Part shown: positions 43,385 to 51,150 of the stretch, in pieces
How the letters are laid out: each line of letters begins with the position of its first letter
Numbering within the stretch: position 1 is the stretch's first letter
Origin: Saccharothrix ecbatanensis
GTDB lineage: Bacteria; Actinomycetota; Actinomycetes; Mycobacteriales; Pseudonocardiaceae
Assembly: GCF_014205015.1 (NCBI RefSeq)
Contig: NZ_JACHMO010000001.1
Span: 6,386,001-6,450,000 of the forward strand
Length of the DNA stretch: 64,000 nucleotides
Direction: 5' to 3'
Position numbers and translations under genes: made by a program
Notes under the pieces: model-generated
The model's database searches: none
Seen by the model: only the letters and a program-made list of their open reading frames with translations
Told to the model about the DNA's origin: nothing

Positions 43385-44989
43385 TCACATCCGGAAGACG
43401 CCGTAGGAAACCGGCTCGATCGGGGCGTTCGCCGCCGTGGACAGGGCCAGGCCGAGCACCATGCGCGTGTCGAGCGGGTCGATCACGCCGTCGTCCCACA
43501 GCCGGGCCGTGGAGTAGTACGGGTTGCCCTGGTCTTCGTACTGCTGCCGGATCGGCGCCTTGAACGCCTCTTCGTCCTCCGCGGACCACGCGTCGCCGAG
43601 CTGGTCGCGCCGCACCGTCGCCAGCACGGACGCCGCCTGCTCACCGCCCATCACCGAGATCCGCGCGTTGGGCCACATCCACACGAACCGGGGCGAGTAC
43701 GCCCGCCCGCACATCGAGTAGTTGCCCGCGCCGAAAGACCCGCCGATGACCACGGTGAACTTCGGCACGCGGGCGCACGCCACCGCCGTCACCATCTTCG
43801 CGCCGTGCTTGGCGATGCCCGCCGCCTCGTACTCCCGGCCGACCATGAACCCGCTGATGTTCTGGAGGAACACCAGCGGCACGCTGCGCTGGTCGCACAG
43901 CTGGATGAAGTGCGCGCCCTTCAACGCCGACTCGCCGAACAGCACGCCGTTGTTGGCGACGATGCCGACCGGGTGGCCGTGGATCCGGGCGAACCCGGTG
44001 ACCAGCGTCGCGCCGTACTCCTTCTTGAACTCCTGGAACCGGCTGCCGTCCACGATCCGCGCGATCACCTCGCGCACGTCGTACGGCGTGCGGCTGTCCG
44101 TCGGCACGACCCCGTACAGCTCGGCGGGGTCGACGGCCGGCTCGACCGGCGGCTCGACCTGCCACGGACGCGGAGCGCGCGGCCCCAGCGTGCTGACGAT
44201 CGAACGCACGATCCGCAGCGCGTGCGCGTCGTCCTCCGCCAGGTGGTCCGTGACGCCGGACGTGCGCGAGTGCAGCTCGCCGCCGCCCAGCTCCTCCGCC
44301 GTGACGACCTCGCCGGTCGCGGCCTTCACCAGCGGCGGGCCGCCGAGGAAGATCGTGCCCTGGCCGCGCACGATCACCGCTTCGTCCGACATCGCGGGCA
44401 CGTACGCGCCGCCCGCCGTGCAGGAGCCGAGGACGGCGGCGATCTGCGGGATGCCCCGGCTGGACATGGTGGCCTGGTTGAAGAAGATCCGGCCGAAGTG
44501 CTCGCGGTCCGGGAACACCTCGTCCTGCCTGGGCAGGAACGCGCCGCCGGAGTCGACCAGGTAGACGCACGGCAGGTTGTTCTGCAACGCCACCTCTTGG
44601 GCGCGCAGGTGCTTCTTCACCGTCATCGGGTAGTACGTGCCGCCCTTGACGGTGGCGTCGTTGGCGACGACGACGACCTCACGGCCGGAGACGCGGCCGA
44701 CGCCCGTGATGACGCCCGCGGCGGGCGCTTCGTCGCCGTACATGCCATCGGCGGCGAGCGGTGACAGTTCGAGGAACGGCGAACCGGGGTCCAGCAGCGT
44801 GTCCACCCGGTCACGGGGCAGCAGCTTGCCGCGCTCGACGTGCCGGGTGCGCGCCTTCTCCGGACCGCCGAGCGCGGCGGCGCCGAGCTTGGCGCGCAGG
44901 TCGTGGACGAGCCGGGTGTGGTCGTCGTGGTAGCGCCGGAAGGCGTCGGCCGACTTGTCGGCCGTGCTGCGCAGCACCGGGGCGTCCAT
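43385..44989 (-). CDS. accD1: Acyl-CoA carboxylase beta subunit (carboxyltransferase, 3-methylcrotonyl-CoA type)
   Basis: Carboxyltransferase of 534 aa with two crotonase-like halves. [67 protein letters not shown] and the C-terminal [20 protein letters not shown] are characteristic of 3-methylcrotonyl-CoA carboxylase beta subunits; the GGSFGAGNY motif binds acyl-CoA. It is the first gene of the accD1-accA1-acyl-CoA dehydrogenase operon. Two copies of a 16-bp palindrome sit 14 and 40 bp upstream of the start, also found before the TetR gene at 46089, so repression by that regulator is likely. Confidence 0.93.
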   Translation of the reverse strand: MDAPVLRSTADKSADAFRRYHDDHTRLVHDLRAKLGAAALGGPEKARTRHVERGKLLPRDRVDTLLDPGSPFLELSPLAADGMYGDEAPAAGVITGVGRVSGREVVVVANDATVKGGTYYPMTVKKHLRAQEVALQNNLPCVYLVDSGGAFLPRQDEVFPDREHFGRIFFNQATMSSRGIPQIAAVLGSCTAGGAYVPAMSDEAVIVRGQGTIFLGGPPLVKAATGEVVTAEELGGGELHSRTSGVTDHLAEDDAHALRIVRSIVSTLGPRAPRPWQVEPPVEPAVDPAELYGVVPTDSRTPYDVREVIARIVDGSRFQEFKKEYGATLVTGFARIHGHPVGIVANNGVLFGESALKGAHFIQLCDQRSVPLVFLQNISGFMVGREYEAAGIAKHGAKMVTAVACARVPKFTVVIGGSFGAGNYSMCGRAYSPRFVWMWPNARISVMGGEQAASVLATVRRDQLGDAWSAEDEEAFKAPIRQQYEDQGNPYYSTARLWDDGVIDPLDTRMVLGLALSTAANAPIEPVSYGVFRM

Positions 44990-45002
44990 CGGGCTCCTCG
45001 CG

Positions 45003-45018
45003 GTTAGCAGTCGTTAAC
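45003..45018. promoter_or_regulatory. TetR-type operator 1 upstream of the carboxylase operon
   Basis: GTTAGCAGTCGTTAAC fits the local consensus GTTARC-N4-GTTWAC. It lies 14 bp before ATG 44989. Confidence 0.65.
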
Positions 45019-45028
45019 CCAAGGAGAT

Positions 45029-45044
45029 GTTAGCGCCTGTTAAC
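45029..45044. promoter_or_regulatory. TetR-type operator 2 upstream of the carboxylase operon
   Basis: GTTAGCGCCTGTTAAC is a second copy, with its centre 26 bp from operator 1, suggesting two dimers bound on the promoter. Confidence 0.65.
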
Positions 45045-45057
45045 GCCGGTTCACAAG

Positions 45058-45089
45058 CCGAAGGGGGCCGCGCCTGCGGCCCCCTTCGG
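45058..45089 (-). terminator. Strong hairpin terminator after the SGNH esterase gene
   Basis: A 14-bp perfect stem (CCGAAGGGGGCCGC, 45058-45071, with 45076-45089) and a GCCT tetraloop lie 22 bp beyond the stop. It insulates the carboxylase promoter from read-through. Confidence 0.85.
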
Positions 45090-45110
45090 ATCACGTCAAG
45101 CCCTAAGGGC

Positions 45111-45899
45111 TCAGCCCGTGACGGCGTTGAGCTGCGGCAGGTAGCCGAGGCGCTGGCCGTTGCGGTTCGGGTGGTAGGACTCCTCCACCGGCCAGGACAG
45201 GCTGTTCAGCCACCAGTCCCCCGAGCAGATCTCGTGCCCGGTGAACGCGCCGCGCAGGTCGCGGTAGGAGAACGCCTTGGCGCCCGCCCGTGCGGAGATG
45301 ACCTGGTGCAACGTGTCGGAGGCCGAGTTGATGGCCGAGCGCTTGGTGTCGCTCAGGCCGACCGAGCAGCTGCCCGGCACCTTGTACAGGCGCGGGTAGC
45401 CCAGCACGACGACCCTGGCGGACGGCGCACGGCTGCGGATCTGCGTGTAGACGTTGTCGAGCAGGCCGGGCAGGGTGTTCGTCGCGTACGCCTTCGCCTG
45501 GTTGACCCGGTTGATGCAGGTCGAGTCGGAGCCGAAGGTGCAGGTGGTGATCACGTCGGTGAACCCGGCGTCGTTCCCACCGATCGAGATGCTGACCAGG
45601 GACGTGGCCGAGGTGAGCGCGCTGACCTGGTTGTTCAGCACGTCACCGGTCCTCGCGCCGGAGCAGGCGACGAACTTGAACGACGTCGGCGCGTGCGACG
45701 CGGCCCAGAGGGCCGGGTAGCTGTACGGGCTGCGTTTGCAGCCGCCGGAGTCGCCGTAGTACGAGCCGGTGCCCGTTCCGGACGAGTAGGAGTCGCCAAG
45801 CGCGACGTAGTTCGCGCCGGCCGCTTCGGCCGGCACGACGAGTGCGAGCGAAGCGGCTAACGCCAGCGCGGCGGTGGACAGGATTCGGACAAGGCGCAT
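45111..45899 (-). CDS. Secreted SGNH/GDSL-family lipase or esterase
   Basis: Exported 262-aa hydrolase of the actinobacterial SGNH group (related to Streptomyces secreted esterases and phospholipases). The signal peptide covers about 1-27 and ends in AEA. Block I is VALGDSYSSGTGTG with the nucleophile Ser, block II gives the oxyanion Gly, block III is SIGGNDAGF with Asn, and block V is YHPNRNGQ with the catalytic His. Six Cys probably form three disulfides, as in the family. ATG 45899 has GGGAGG upstream. A palindrome GTTACCAGCAGGTAAG (45950-45965) upstream loosely resembles the TetR operators nearby. It should hydrolyse lipid or short acyl esters outside the cell. Confidence 0.92.
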   Translation of the reverse strand: MRLVRILSTAALALAASLALVVPAEAAGANYVALGDSYSSGTGTGSYYGDSGGCKRSPYSYPALWAASHAPTSFKFVACSGARTGDVLNNQVSALTSATSLVSISIGGNDAGFTDVITTCTFGSDSTCINRVNQAKAYATNTLPGLLDNVYTQIRSRAPSARVVVLGYPRLYKVPGSCSVGLSDTKRSAINSASDTLHQVISARAGAKAFSYRDLRGAFTGHEICSGDWWLNSLSWPVEESYHPNRNGQRLGYLPQLNAVTG

Positions 45900-46040
45900 C
45901 GGAGCCTCCCGGAGGGAAACAACGCAGGGTGATGCGGAACACGTCAAGTGTTACCAGCAGGTAAGGCTGCTTAAGAAGAGTGGGTCAAGAGTTAACTACG
46001 TGTTTCGCGGTCCGGTTGGTGATCTTCCGGCGACCACGCG

Positions 46041-46056
46041 GTTAACGGACGTTTAC
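46041..46056. promoter_or_regulatory. TetR-type operator overlapping the TetR gene promoter
   Basis: GTTAACGGACGTTTAC matches the carboxylase operators. It overlaps a possible -35 (TTACGC, 46053-46058); a TAAGAT -10 at 46076-46081 follows, giving a start near GTG 46089. This fits autoregulation. Confidence 0.6.
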
Positions 46057-46088
46057 GCGTGCCGGGCCTGCCGTTTAAGATGGGCGGC

Positions 46089-46664
46089 GTGCCAGCCGAG
46101 ACAGCGAAGCAAAACCGCCGGGACCAGATCCTGGCCGCCGCCGCCGAACTGTTCGCCCGGCACGGCTTCCACGGCGTCGGAATCGACGATATCGGTGCAG
46201 CGGTGGGGATTTCCGGGCCGGCGCTGTACCGGCACTTCCGCAGCAAGGACGCGATGCTGGGCGAGATGTTGACGTCCATCAGCGAACGGCTGCTGGAAGG
46301 CGGCCAGGCCAGGGTGGCGGCGTCCAGCGACCCGGAACACGCACTACGGGAACTGATCCGGTGGCACGTCGATTTCGCGCTGGACGACCCCGCGTTGATC
46401 ACCGTGCAGATTCGCAACCTGGCCAACTTGACCGACCCGGACCGGCGGCGGGTGCGAGCGCTCCAGCGCCGTTACGTCGAGGTGTGGGTGGAGATGATCC
46501 GCAAGACCTCGCCCGAGGTGGACGAGCCGACCGCCCGTGCCGCGGCGCACGCCGTCTTCGGCCTGATCAACTCGACCCCGCACAGCGCCCACCTGGACCG
46601 GGACCAGATGGCCACCCTGCTCTCGCAGATGGCCCTGGCGTCGTTGTCCGGCGCCCTGCCGTAG
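46089..46664 (+). CDS. TetR-family transcriptional regulator (BkaR/Rv2506-like by context)
   Basis: Repressor-type protein of 191 aa. The N-terminal HTH reads RRDQILAAAAELFARHGFHG, then VGIDDIGAAVGISGPALYRHF and RSKDAMLGEML, a textbook TetR DNA-binding domain. The C-terminal ligand-binding region is helical, with HALRELIRWHVDFALDDPALI and VQIRNLANLTDPDRRRVRAL. The neighbouring fadE19-accA1-accD1-like operon matches the mycobacterial region controlled by the TetR regulator Rv2506 (BkaR), and shared palindromes support local control. An acyl-CoA from branched-chain amino acid breakdown is the likely ligand. GTG 46089 suits a leaderless start; ATG 46080 and GTG 46059 are in-frame alternatives. 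Confidence 0.88.
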   Translation: MPAETAKQNRRDQILAAAAELFARHGFHGVGIDDIGAAVGISGPALYRHFRSKDAMLGEMLTSISERLLEGGQARVAASSDPEHALRELIRWHVDFALDDPALITVQIRNLANLTDPDRRRVRALQRRYVEVWVEMIRKTSPEVDEPTARAAAHAVFGLINSTPHSAHLDRDQMATLLSQMALASLSGALP

Positions 46665-46690
46665 TGCTCCGAACGTCCGAACCTCGCGTT

Positions 46691-46752
46691 CCGAGCGTTG
46701 AATTCGGGGGTCCTGAACGTAGGACTCACGGGTTCTGAACGTAGGACTCGCG
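46691..46752 (+). repeat. Dispersed hairpin-unit repeat, copy R5 (head plus two units)
   Basis: Head CCGAGCGTTGAATTCGGGGG (46691-46710), a TCCTGAACGTAGGACTCACG unit, then GGTTCTGAACGTAGGACTCG plus CG. It lies 26 bp after the TetR stop and 15 bp before the phospholipase fusion gene. No inverted partner is seen nearby. Confidence 0.92.
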
Positions 46753-46767
46753 TACCGTGGGCTGCCA

Positions 46768-48924
46768 ATGAGCGACTTGGCGGTGAACACCACCGGGGGG
46801 TGGCCGGGGCTCCGGTTGCTCGCCCGCCTGCCCGCCTGGTTCAGGTTCCCGCTGGTCGCCGTGGCCGTCTTCGTCTGCGGCGTGATCGCGTCCCGCCCGG
46901 CGGGAGCCACCGACCCCACCCCGCTCACCGGTGACGTCGCCGCCGCGGCCCACGCGGTCGAGGCGATGACGAACCCTGCCGGGACCAGCCCGCTCACCGC
47001 GTTCCCCCCCGACTTCAACCAGGTGGTCAACCGCCATCCGGTGCTGGTCGCCGCCCCGGACGGCACCACCCGGGCGATCGACCCCAACGGCGGGTGCTCG
47101 GGTCCGGCGGGCAACACCGAATGGGACTTCGGCACCGGCTGCAAGGCGCACGACCTCGGCTACGACCTCCTCCGCTACGCCGAGCAGAAGGGCCGCCCGC
47201 TCGGCCAGGACGCCCGCAAGGCCCTGGACACCCGCCTCGCCCAGGACATGCACGCCCAGTGCGACCTCAACCCGCGCGGCCACGCCACCCGGTGCCACGC
47301 CACCGCGCAGCTCTACGCCGCCGGCCTGGAGTTCAACTCCTGGCGGCAGCGCTGGGGCCCGCCCGGCCACGAACCGGTCCTCGCCTGGGGCTTCGGCAGC
47401 GCCGTCGTCGTCTTCCTCTTACTCGCCCGCCTGCCCCGCCGGCCGGAACGGAGACCGGAACGCGAACCCGCGCCGCGACCGCGCGTGACGGGCGACCGCT
47501 ACGCCACGTTCCTCCGGCTGGGAGCGCTCGGCCTGGTGATCATCAGCCAGTCCATGCTCACCGTGCTGCACTGGGCGGGCGTGAGCGCGAACTGGCTGTG
47601 GCTGCTCACGTGGGCGCTGCAAGCCATCCCCGTCTTCTACTTCGCGGGCGGCCACGCCAATCTCATCAGCTGGCACGCCGTCCAGGCCGACCACGGCGGC
47701 TACGGGCGCTACCTGTCCGCCCGCGTCTCCTGGCTGCTCCGCCCGGTGCTGGCGTTCGTGCTGGCCTGGCTGGTCCTGCCGCTGCCGCTCGAACTGCTCG
47801 ACGTGGACAAGTCCAGGGTGGAGATGTTCGGCCGGCTGATCGCCCACCCGCTGTGGTTCCTCGGCGTCTACCTGGTCGCGGTCGTCGCCACCCCGGTCAT
47901 GGCCTGGCTGCACCGCAACGCCCGCCTGGTCACGCCGGTCGCACTCGTCGCCGCGATGGTCGTGGTCGACCTCGCCCGCATCGCCTTCCAGTGGCGCACC
48001 GGCGGCTACCTCAACCTGGTGCTGGGCGCGCTCCTGCTCCAGCAGCTGGGCTTCTACTACGCCGACGGCAGCCTGCACCGGATCTCGCGCAAGGTGCTCA
48101 GCGCCCTCGCCCTCGCCGCCGTCCCCGCGCTACTCGCGCTGATCACGTTCGGCGGCTACCCGCGCACGATGATGTCGCTGCCGGGTGAGGGCAGTTCGAA
48201 CCTCAGCCCGCCCACCGTCTGCCTGCTGGTGCTCGGCCTGGCGCAGATCTGCCTGGTCATGCTGCTCCGGTCGCGCGTCACGACCTGGCTCGAAGGCCAC
48301 CGCCAGTGGAGCGTGGTCGAGTTCGCCCGGACCACCCCGATGACCGTCTACCTCGGCTACCTGACCGTGCTGGCCACCGTGATCGGCCTGCTCGGCCTGC
48401 TCGAAAGCTCTCCCGTCGCGTACGACTGGATCTCCACCCGGCCACGCTGGCTGGCCGTCCTGGTGCTGCTCCTCCTTCCGGTGCTCCTGGTGTTCCACCG
48501 CTTCGAGCGCAACGCCGCCCTGAGCCCCTGCCGCACCCGTGAGACCCACCGCACCCGACTCGCCGTCACGCTCGGCGCGGGCTACGGCGTGCTGGGCGTC
48601 CTCGGGTTCGTCGTCACCGGTTTCGCGGGCGCGGGCGGCACGCTGGTCGTGTTCAAGGTCGACCCGCTGCAGAACCTGATCCACCTGCTGCTCGCCTGGT
48701 ACCTCCTGCACTCCGCGCGCGCCGGCACCTGCCACGACCGCCGCCCTTGGCTGCTCACCGCGTTGGCCTGCGTCCCGCCACTGCTGGTCCTGGAGCCGAC
48801 CGCCGCGATGGTCGCGCTGCACGGCGCGACGATCGTGGCCGCCCTGCTCGCGGCGATACCGAAGCAGCACCAGGCACACGCACCCGAACACCGGCAGCCA
48901 CGTCCCGCGCTCCAACACCCATAG
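46768..48924 (+). CDS. Phospholipase A2 - acyltransferase 3 - DUF4383-like fusion membrane protein
   Basis: Protein of 718 aa with three parts. After an N-terminal hydrophobic segment (about 24-46), residues about 60-195 form an extracytoplasmic prokaryotic phospholipase A2 domain: CSGPAGNTEWDFGTGCKAHD, then LGYDLLRYAEQKG, with the catalytic His128/Asp129 dyad, and two further Cys (AQCDLN, TRCHA) for disulfides. Residues about 240-590 are an OafA-like acyltransferase 3 domain with about ten transmembrane segments (GHANLISWHAVQ, ESN-like SSNLSPP, TTPMTVYLGYLT). Residues about 605-695 resemble DUF4383 (GFVVTGFAG, VDPLQNLIHLLLAWYLL). Acyl release and transfer in one polypeptide is inference. The last 25 or so residues are antisense to the convergent acyltransferase gene. 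Confidence 0.78.
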   Translation: MSDLAVNTTGGWPGLRLLARLPAWFRFPLVAVAVFVCGVIASRPAGATDPTPLTGDVAAAAHAVEAMTNPAGTSPLTAFPPDFNQVVNRHPVLVAAPDGTTRAIDPNGGCSGPAGNTEWDFGTGCKAHDLGYDLLRYAEQKGRPLGQDARKALDTRLAQDMHAQCDLNPRGHATRCHATAQLYAAGLEFNSWRQRWGPPGHEPVLAWGFGSAVVVFLLLARLPRRPERRPEREPAPRPRVTGDRYATFLRLGALGLVIISQSMLTVLHWAGVSANWLWLLTWALQAIPVFYFAGGHANLISWHAVQADHGGYGRYLSARVSWLLRPVLAFVLAWLVLPLPLELLDVDKSRVEMFGRLIAHPLWFLGVYLVAVVATPVMAWLHRNARLVTPVALVAAMVVVDLARIAFQWRTGGYLNLVLGALLLQQLGFYYADGSLHRISRKVLSALALAAVPALLALITFGGYPRTMMSLPGEGSSNLSPPTVCLLVLGLAQICLVMLLRSRVTTWLEGHRQWSVVEFARTTPMTVYLGYLTVLATVIGLLGLLESSPVAYDWISTRPRWLAVLVLLLLPVLLVFHRFERNAALSPCRTRETHRTRLAVTLGAGYGVLGVLGFVVTGFAGAGGTLVVFKVDPLQNLIHLLLAWYLLHSARAGTCHDRRPWLLTALACVPPLLVLEPTAAMVALHGATIVAALLAAIPKQHQAHAPEHRQPRPALQHP

Positions 48925-49782
48925 CGCTTCCGACGGCGGCGTGTGCAGGCCGCGCAGCGAGCCGAACACCGACCCGACCAACGTCACCACCAGCAAGGCG
49001 CTCTGGTGCACCAGGAAGATCGGCAACGCCCGCGCGTTCACCGCCGGCGCCCGGAACGACGGCCGCAAGACCAGCACCAACCCCACCTGCGCCAACGCCA
49101 ACGCCAAGGCCAAAGCCGACGGCGGCGACAAGTTCGACTCCGCCGCACCAGGCACACCGACCGCACTGACCGGATAACCCGCGCCCAGCAGCAACGCGAA
49201 CGCCCCCGCACCCACAACGAACAGCGCCACACCCCACGAACGCCGCTGCCCACGTTGAGCGACAAGCACCCCTATCTGCCACGGCGCCCACCACACCGCA
49301 ACCACGTTCACCCACCCGACATCCAAAACAACCAACCCAACCGCAAAGCCCACACCCCACCACCCCAGCCGCGACACCAAGGGCGTGAACGCCAACAGCA
49401 CGACGTAAACGGCAAGGAACCACAACGGCGTGACAACGAGGTACCCGACAGTAGAAACGGTCTGCTGCGGCAACCCGCGCAAGGACAGTCCAAAAAGGAC
49501 GGCAGCCCAAACCCCGACCAACACCACCACCGGCAACACAAGCTTCCGCGCCCGCAACCACCAAGGCACCGCCGACCGCGCCGCCCCGAACCCACCCACG
49601 AAGAAGAACAACCCCAACGTCTGAAACACCCAGCTGACCGGCGCCAACTCGGGCATCCACCGCAACGGGCTGTCCACCACCAACCCGTCACCCGTCAGCA
49701 CAACGGCCGTCACCAGCCAGTGCCCCAACACCACCCCGACGATCGCGATCGCCCGCGTCGCGTCAATCACCGGATCCCGCAT
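48130..49782 (-). CDS. Acyltransferase 3 family membrane protein with an antisense-encoded C-terminal extension
   Basis: The first roughly 310 residues form an OafA-like acyltransferase 3 domain with about ten transmembrane segments: VIDATRAIAIVGVVLGHWLV carries the expected R and catalytic-type H, followed by FFFVGGFGAARS and ESNLSPPSALALALALAQVG. The last helix (WLPVFGCVCLVLLRY) ends near 48855. No in-frame stop exists until 48130, so the frame continues as about 240 charged, low-complexity residues antisense to the phospholipase fusion gene. The shared SNLSPP region shows that the two convergent genes are homologous. The tail may be an artefact of a deletion that removed the original gene end. 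ATG 49782 overlaps the upstream hydrolase stop. Confidence 0.62.
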   Translation of the reverse strand: MRDPVIDATRAIAIVGVVLGHWLVTAVVLTGDGLVVDSPLRWMPELAPVSWVFQTLGLFFFVGGFGAARSAVPWWLRARKLVLPVVVLVGVWAAVLFGLSLRGLPQQTVSTVGYLVVTPLWFLAVYVVLLAFTPLVSRLGWWGVGFAVGLVVLDVGWVNVVAVWWAPWQIGVLVAQRGQRRSWGVALFVVGAGAFALLLGAGYPVSAVGVPGAAESNLSPPSALALALALAQVGLVLVLRPSFRAPAVNARALPIFLVHQSALLVVTLVGSVFGSLRGLHTPPSEALWVLERGTWLPVFGCVCLVLLRYRREQGGHDRRAVQRDHRGGRLQDQQWRDAGQRGEQPRAAVVAGAGARGVQEVPGEQQVDQVLQRVDLEHDQRAARARETGDDEPEDAQHAVARAERDGESGAVGLTGAAGAQGGVALEAVEHQEHRKEEQHQDGQPAWPGGDPVVRDGRAFEQAEQADHGGQHGQVAEVDGHRGGPGELDHAPLAVAFEPGRDARPEQHDQADLRQAEHQQADGGRAEVRTALTRQRHHRARVAAERDQRE

Positions 49783-50450
49783 CACGGCGCCGCACCCACA
49801 GCGATCCGGCCAAGCGCACGCAACGACACCGTGCCCTCCCGGAAGTACTCGTCGTGCTCGATGTCACCGACGTCGAACACCCGAGCCCCGAACGCCGGAT
49901 CGACAGGATCCACCCCGTGCCCGAGGTCCCCAAGCCGCACCGACGGCACCCACCGCGTCCAGTCACGCCCACCCCGAGCCGCCCACACCCGCGCCGACCC
50001 CACCGAATCCACCCGAACCCCCGGCGAACCCAAGAAGACCACGTCATCGACCGACGGCCGTGCCAGCGCGCACACCACCGACCCATAGCTGTGACACATC
50101 AGGTGAACGGACCCGGGCAACGTCCGCACGTACTCACCCAAAGCAACGGCACCGGCCCGAGCCAACCGCCCACCCGCCGCGTCCACACCCAGCCCGGACG
50201 GCGTCCGATAGCCCAGCCAAGCCACCACCGCGACGTCGTCCCGCCCAACGGCCGCGTGCAGCGAACGCGCCATCCGCCCCACCGTGACGTCGAACCGAGA
50301 ACTGTCCACATCAGACCCGGGAACCACCACAACAACGTGCGCAGCCCCCGCCAGCCCCCCATAAACAGCAACCTTCACCCCGAACGGAGCCACATCACCG
50401 CCCGGCGTAACCAGGACCAGCAACGCCGCCACCAACGCGATCTTCGACAT
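49782..50450 (-). CDS. Alpha/beta hydrolase, DUF1023-like
   Basis: Hydrolase-fold protein of 222 aa with an N-terminal hydrophobic leader (about 1-16), so probably exported or membrane-anchored. The nucleophile elbow is CHSYGSVV (HSYGS), matching the DUF1023 family of actinobacterial alpha/beta hydrolases. VVVVPGSDVDSSRFD gives the oxyanion strand, and late LGDLGHGVDP and DIEHDEYF supply candidate acid and His residues. The substrate is unknown. It is immediately upstream of, and overlaps, the acyltransferase 3 gene, suggesting an operon in which both may act on acylated cell-surface molecules. Confidence 0.82.
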   Translation of the reverse strand: MSKIALVAALLVLVTPGGDVAPFGVKVAVYGGLAGAAHVVVVVPGSDVDSSRFDVTVGRMARSLHAAVGRDDVAVVAWLGYRTPSGLGVDAAGGRLARAGAVALGEYVRTLPGSVHLMCHSYGSVVCALARPSVDDVVFLGSPGVRVDSVGSARVWAARGGRDWTRWVPSVRLGDLGHGVDPVDPAFGARVFDVGDIEHDEYFREGTVSLRALGRIAVGAAP

Positions 50451-50502
50451 GACACCGAAACTAGGAAGACCACAGCCCCGAAATCGTCACCCCGGAGTGC
50501 CG

Positions 50503-51150
50503 CTACCCCGGTACCACCAACCCCGACTCGTAAGCCGCGATCACCGCCTGCGCCCGGTCACGCAGCCCCAGCTTCATCAAGACCCGGCTCACGTGCGTCT
50601 TCACCGTCTGCTCGGCCAACACCAGGTGCCCGGCGATCTCGCCGTTCGACAGCCCCTGCGCGATCAGCCGCAGCACCTCGGTCTCCCGCTCGGTCAACGC
50701 CCCCAACGCCGCCGGCTTCACCACCCGCACCGGCTGCGCCTTCACGAAGTCCTCGATGAGCCTCTTGGTCACCGACGGCGCCAGCAACGCGTCCCCCCGC
50801 GCCACCACCCGCACCGCCGCCAGCAGCTCACTCGCCGGCGCGTGCTTCAACAGGAACCCGCTCGCACCCGCCCGCAACGCCTCGTACACGTAGTCGTCCA
50901 GGTCGAACGTCGTCAGCACGAGCACCTTCACCGGATCACCGGCCAACAACCGGGTCGCCGTCAGCCCGTCCATCTCCGGCATCCGCACGTCCATCAGCAC
51001 CACGTCCGGCCGGAGCCGACGCACCTCGCTGACCGCCGCGACACCGTCACCCGCCGACCCGACCACGGTGATGTCGTCCTGGGCGTTCAACAGCGCGGAG
51101 AAGCCCTCCCGGACCATCTCCTGGTCGTCCGCCACCAGCACCCGGATCAC
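50503..51150 (-). CDS. NarL/LuxR-family response regulator
   Basis: DNA-binding response regulator of 215 aa. The receiver has Asp8/Asp9, the phosphoacceptor Asp54 (VVLMDVRMPEMDG) and Lys in GFLLKHAPASELL. The C-terminal LuxR helix-turn-helix reads LTERETEVLRLIAQGLSNGE, then HLVLAEQTVKTHVSRVLMKL. The GTG start overlaps the histidine kinase stop (GTGA), so the two are cotranscribed and coupled. Targets are unknown; the downstream gene pair (hydrolase and acyltransferase) lies on the same strand 52 bp away and could be within the regulon. Confidence 0.95.
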   Translation of the reverse strand: MIRVLVADDQEMVREGFSALLNAQDDITVVGSAGDGVAAVSEVRRLRPDVVLMDVRMPEMDGLTATRLLAGDPVKVLVLTTFDLDDYVYEALRAGASGFLLKHAPASELLAAVRVVARGDALLAPSVTKRLIEDFVKAQPVRVVKPAALGALTERETEVLRLIAQGLSNGEIAGHLVLAEQTVKTHVSRVLMKLGLRDRAQAVIAAYESGLVVPG

